31,958 bases of DNA from CAMEON01 sp963643175 (lineage in GTDB: Bacteria; Bacillota; Clostridia; Oscillospirales; CAG-272). Every line of letters begins with the position of its first letter. Position 1 is the first letter of the stretch. Below, in pieces: positions 29,037 through 31,958 of this stretch. The position numbers and the translations under genes were made by a program. The stretch is taken from the NCBI GenBank assembly GCA_963643175.1, contig CAVIJF010000019.1:1-31958 (forward strand), given 5' to 3'. The notes beneath the pieces are model-generated. The model was not told the DNA's origin and did not search any database. It saw only the letters and a program-made list of their open reading frames with translations.

Positions 29037-31808
29037 ATGGATTTCAAGACAGTAGGCAACGAGTACCGCCCGGTACCATTCTGGTCGTGGAACGAAAAGC
29101 TCAGTGTCCCCGAGTCGATCCGGCAGGTGGATCTGATGGCGGACGCCGGCATCGGCGGCTTCTTCATGCACGCCCGCGGCGGTCTGCAGACCGAGTACAT
29201 GGGCAGTGAATGGTTCAAGAACGTCGGCGCCTGCATTGAGGAAGCGAAGAAAAAGGGTATGCACGCATGGGCATACGACGAAAACGGCTGGCCGTCTGGT
29301 TTCGGCGGCGGCAAGGTCAACGGCAAGGGTGAGAAATACCAGCAGAAGTACCTGCGGGTCAAAACCTTCACGCCCGATCTGGAGGATCCGCGCGGTCCCC
29401 GCGTCATCAGCTGCTTCGAGAACTACTGCTTCTACTACGATGTCAACCCCTTCTATGTGGACACGCTGGATGGTGAGGTCATCGCGGACTTCCTGCACGA
29501 GATATACGAGCCGTACTATGAGAAGTACGGAAACTCCTTTGACGGCTTCTTCACGGACGAGCCGCAGATTTCCCGCAACGGCATCCCGTGGAGCCTGACC
29601 CTTCCCGCCGAGTATGAGAAGGCATACGGCGAGCCGATATACGACCGCCTGATTGAACTGTTCCTGCCGCGGGGAGACTACAAGACTACCCGGATGCGCT
29701 TCTGGAAGCTGATTACCGAGCTGTTCTCCCGCAATTTCATGAAGCAGATACACGACTGGTGCATCGCGCACGGACTGAAATTCACCGGGCATCTGGTGCT
29801 GGAGGAATCCTTCGAGGCACAGCTGGTGTCCAACGGCGCTTGTATGCCGCATTACGAATACTTCGACATCCCCGGCATGGACTGGCTGGGGCGCGACATC
29901 GGGCGCTGCCTGACGCAGGCACAGCTTGCCTCCGCCGCCGCCCAGACCGGCAAGCGGCAGATCCTGTCCGAGACGTTCGCCCTGTGCGGGCATAACGTCG
30001 GGCACGACGAGCTGAAGCGGAACTACGAGTGGATGATGGTGCGCGGCATCAACCTGATGTGCCAGCATCTGGAAGGCTACTCCCTGCGCGGCATCCGCAA
30101 GCGCGACTACCCGCCGGCAATGTACTGCCAGCAGCCGTGGTGGGCGGACTACAAGGTATTCAACGACGCCATGTCCCGCGTCGGAATGCTGCTTGCGCGC
30201 GGCGAGGTGGAGGTGGACACGCTGGTCATGCACACGCAGACGTCGGCGTGGATCTGCTACGACAACGCAAAGAACGAGGGACTGGTCGGCTACAACATTG
30301 CCCTGCTGGACATCATGGACGAGCTGGAGCGCAAGCACATCCCGTTCCACCTGGGCGACGAGATTCTGATGGAGCGCCACGGGCATGTGGAGGGTGATAC
30401 GCTGGTCATCGGTGAGATGCGCTACAAGAAGGTCATCCTGCCGCCGCACATCGCATTCCTGGAGAACACCGAGCGCCTGCTGAAACAGTTCCGCGAAAAC
30501 GGCGGTCAGATCGTAACGGCGGACGGACTGCCGGAGAATCCCATCATCAACAATCCCGCCGTGACCTACACCCTGCGCCGCTTCCCCGGCGAGGGCTTCA
30601 CCATGCACTACTTTGTGAACTCCACCGCCGAGACACAGCACGCTGACATCCGCTGCGGCGGCAAGGTACTCAACATCGTGACCGGGGAACTGGAGCCTTT
30701 CTTCGGGCACTATACCTTCCCGGCGTGGGGCAGTCTGGTTGTCATCGATGACGGCACGCCGCACGCGATCGCGCCCGACCCCGCCCCCGCCCTGCCCGCC
30801 GCGCTGACGCTTGCCGGCAGGTGGGAAGTCGCGTCCGCAACCGAGAACGCGCTGACGCTGGACAAGTGCAGCTACTGGTTTGACGGCGAACTGCAGGAGG
30901 AGAACGGCTACATTCTGAACGTCGGCTCCCGCGCGCTGGACCGCAAGGTGCCGGTCGATATCCGCTGCGCCTTCACGGTGCTGGCGGACTACGTGCCGGA
31001 CAGGCTGTACCTCGCCTGCGAGACGCCGGAAATCTTTGACATCACGGTCAACGGCAAGCCGGTGGACAAGACCGACTGCGGCTTCTTCCGCGACCAATCC
31101 TTCCGCAAGCTGGACATTTCCGGACTCATGAAGCCCGGCGAGAATGTCATCGAGACGCACGTGCTGTTCCGGCAGTCGGATGAAGTGTATGAGAACATCG
31201 AGAAGAGCAAAGTGTTTGAGAGTGAGAAGAACAAGCTGACCTACGACATGGAGATCGAGGCGATGTATCTCGTCGGGGATTTCGGCATCGACGGTGCAGG
31301 CAGCTTTGAGGACATCCCGCACAACGCCAGCTTCTTTGACGGCGCCTTCCATCTGGTTGCGCCGCGCCGCGAGATTACGTTGGAACACATCGAGCGGCAG
31401 GGCTACCTGTTCTTCGCGGGCGAGCTGACCGTCCGGCGCGAGCTGACGCTGCAGGAAGGCGACGCCGCCCGACGGCTGGTATTCCGCAAGCAGGGCATCA
31501 ACGCCGTCCGCGTCCGCGTCAACGGGCAGGAGGTTACCCGAATTCTGTGGGCGCCCTACGAGGTTGATCTGACGCCGTACCTGCACGTGGGCGTCAACAC
31601 GCTGGAACTGACGCTGGTCAACAATCTGCGCAATCTGCTGGGACCGCACCATCACGCGGCAGGCGAGCTGTACTCCGTGGCGCCTCCGCACTTCTACAAC
31701 GAGCCGTGCATCTGGAACGGCTACCACGGCGGCTACTACACGGATCGTTACTGCTTCGTCAACACGTCCCTCACGGATGCGGCGGACGGAAACGGGGCGC
31801 AGGCGTAA
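29037..31808 (+). CDS. GH106-like glycoside hydrolase (alpha-L-rhamnosidase-type), cytoplasmic
   Basis: A 923-residue protein without a signal peptide. The N-terminal catalytic part has PVPFWSWNEKL, DAGIGGFFMHARGGLQTEYM, AYDENGWPSGFGGGKVNG, DGFFTDEPQ, KFTGHLVLEESFEAQL and INLMCQHLEGYSLRG, the style of GH106 and related hydrolases. Middle and C-terminal parts (from about residue 590) are beta-sandwich modules, the last with VRVRVNGQEV and DLTPYLHVGVNTLELTL. The ATG at 29037 is 7 nt from AAGGAG; an ATG at 29034 is equally in frame. Lack of secretion suggests it cleaves imported oligosaccharides, with rhamnosides the best guess. No transporter gene is adjacent. Confidence 0.85.
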   Translation: MDFKTVGNEYRPVPFWSWNEKLSVPESIRQVDLMADAGIGGFFMHARGGLQTEYMGSEWFKNVGACIEEAKKKGMHAWAYDENGWPSGFGGGKVNGKGEKYQQKYLRVKTFTPDLEDPRGPRVISCFENYCFYYDVNPFYVDTLDGEVIADFLHEIYEPYYEKYGNSFDGFFTDEPQISRNGIPWSLTLPAEYEKAYGEPIYDRLIELFLPRGDYKTTRMRFWKLITELFSRNFMKQIHDWCIAHGLKFTGHLVLEESFEAQLVSNGACMPHYEYFDIPGMDWLGRDIGRCLTQAQLASAAAQTGKRQILSETFALCGHNVGHDELKRNYEWMMVRGINLMCQHLEGYSLRGIRKRDYPPAMYCQQPWWADYKVFNDAMSRVGMLLARGEVEVDTLVMHTQTSAWICYDNAKNEGLVGYNIALLDIMDELERKHIPFHLGDEILMERHGHVEGDTLVIGEMRYKKVILPPHIAFLENTERLLKQFRENGGQIVTADGLPENPIINNPAVTYTLRRFPGEGFTMHYFVNSTAETQHADIRCGGKVLNIVTGELEPFFGHYTFPAWGSLVVIDDGTPHAIAPDPAPALPAALTLAGRWEVASATENALTLDKCSYWFDGELQEENGYILNVGSRALDRKVPVDIRCAFTVLADYVPDRLYLACETPEIFDITVNGKPVDKTDCGFFRDQSFRKLDISGLMKPGENVIETHVLFRQSDEVYENIEKSKVFESEKNKLTYDMEIEAMYLVGDFGIDGAGSFEDIPHNASFFDGAFHLVAPRREITLEHIERQGYLFFAGELTVRRELTLQEGDAARRLVFRKQGINAVRVRVNGQEVTRILWAPYEVDLTPYLHVGVNTLELTLVNNLRNLLGPHHHAAGELYSVAPPHFYNEPCIWNGYHGGYYTDRYCFVNTSLTDAADGNGAQA

Positions 31809-31958
31809 AGTAAGGTTCCCTGCGAGGGGCTTTGACGCGGTGCTGTCGGCTTGACCTGCCGTACCGGTTGTTCAAAAGGGGGGCTTGCCCCGGCGTTGGT
31901 CGGTTTTACCACGCCTTCGTATCAATTTTCTGCCCCCATCCCCCCCGCCCCCTTCCCC
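31809..31958. repeat. Non-coding 3' region with dispersed repeat B at the window edge
   Basis: After the hydrolase stop codon no gene is seen. The last 30 bases (CTGCCCCCATCCCCCCCGCC followed by CCCTTCCCC) are nearly the reverse complement of the right half of the palindromic repeat at 15640-15668, so the window ends inside a second, inverted copy. Confidence 0.6.

Noticed and set aside
28917..31727. 936-residue minus-strand open frame
   Set aside because: It is the shadow of the GH106-like gene; high GC keeps stop codons rare in the opposite frame, and its residues show no family motifs.

Overview
The window is a GC-rich chromosomal segment that most resembles an anaerobic, fermentative Firmicute of the Clostridia (Oscillospiraceae/Ruminococcaceae-like). 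The reasons are two [FeFe]-hydrogenase-type proteins, a bifunctional AdhE, the redox repressor Rex, the sporulation regulator SpoIIID, AsnA-type asparagine synthetase, and many consensus TTGACA/TATAAT promoters with 17-nt spacers. The taxonomic placement is inference from gene content, not from a marker gene.

Layout. (1) 1-1900: an AT-richer accessory stretch with a divergent S-adenosylmethionine synthetase (metK), a small ORF coupled to it by an ATGA overlap, a 20-bp direct repeat containing the metK stop codon, terminators, and a gene remnant on the other strand. (2) 11253-1959, minus strand: a redox/fermentation block in the order rex, adhE, APH-fold kinase, two thioredoxin-like [2Fe-2S] proteins, a PAS-containing sensory hydrogenase, a SpoIIE/PP2C phosphatase, and a monomeric [FeFe] hydrogenase. 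Rex would sense NADH/NAD+, AdhE would discharge reducing power to ethanol, the hydrogenase would discharge it to H2, and the sensor hydrogenase with the phosphatase (and perhaps the kinase) could form an H2- or redox-responsive phospho-switch. (3) 15366-11347, minus strand: gpmI followed by a small methyltransferase-like fragment, a nitroreductase, a small conserved hypothetical and a lipoprotein nuclease. (4) 16894-15799: asnA behind a consensus promoter, with repeat-rich non-coding DNA downstream. (5) 17230-23166: a GT4 glycosyltransferase (plus strand) facing a two-gene operon of membrane-anchored surface proteins, one a GH71/GH99-like hydrolase and one LamG/DUF1080-like. (6) 23318-24347: two tRNA-Pro genes in inverted orientation flanking about 0.8 kb of AT-rich mobile-element debris: an integrase N-terminal fragment, an 11-bp phased repeat and hairpins. 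(7) 24419-28128: a hypothetical gene, a SpoU/TrmH rRNA methyltransferase, spoIIID, a family-4-like uracil-DNA glycosylase and a Xer-type recombinase. (8) 28129-31958: a membrane protein of unknown function, a GH106-like glycoside hydrolase, and a dispersed GC-rich repeat running off the window end.

Two dispersed repeat families are visible. Family A has copies at about 10506-10600 and 18878-18937, and one copy supplies the last codons of rex. Family B is a G/C-run palindrome at 15625-15668, with a related inverted copy at 31929-31958. No CRISPR array, rRNA gene or complete insertion sequence was seen. The best candidate for a less-described system is the Rex-AdhE-kinase-sensor-hydrogenase-phosphatase-hydrogenase block; the tRNA-flanked integrase remnant with phased repeats is second.
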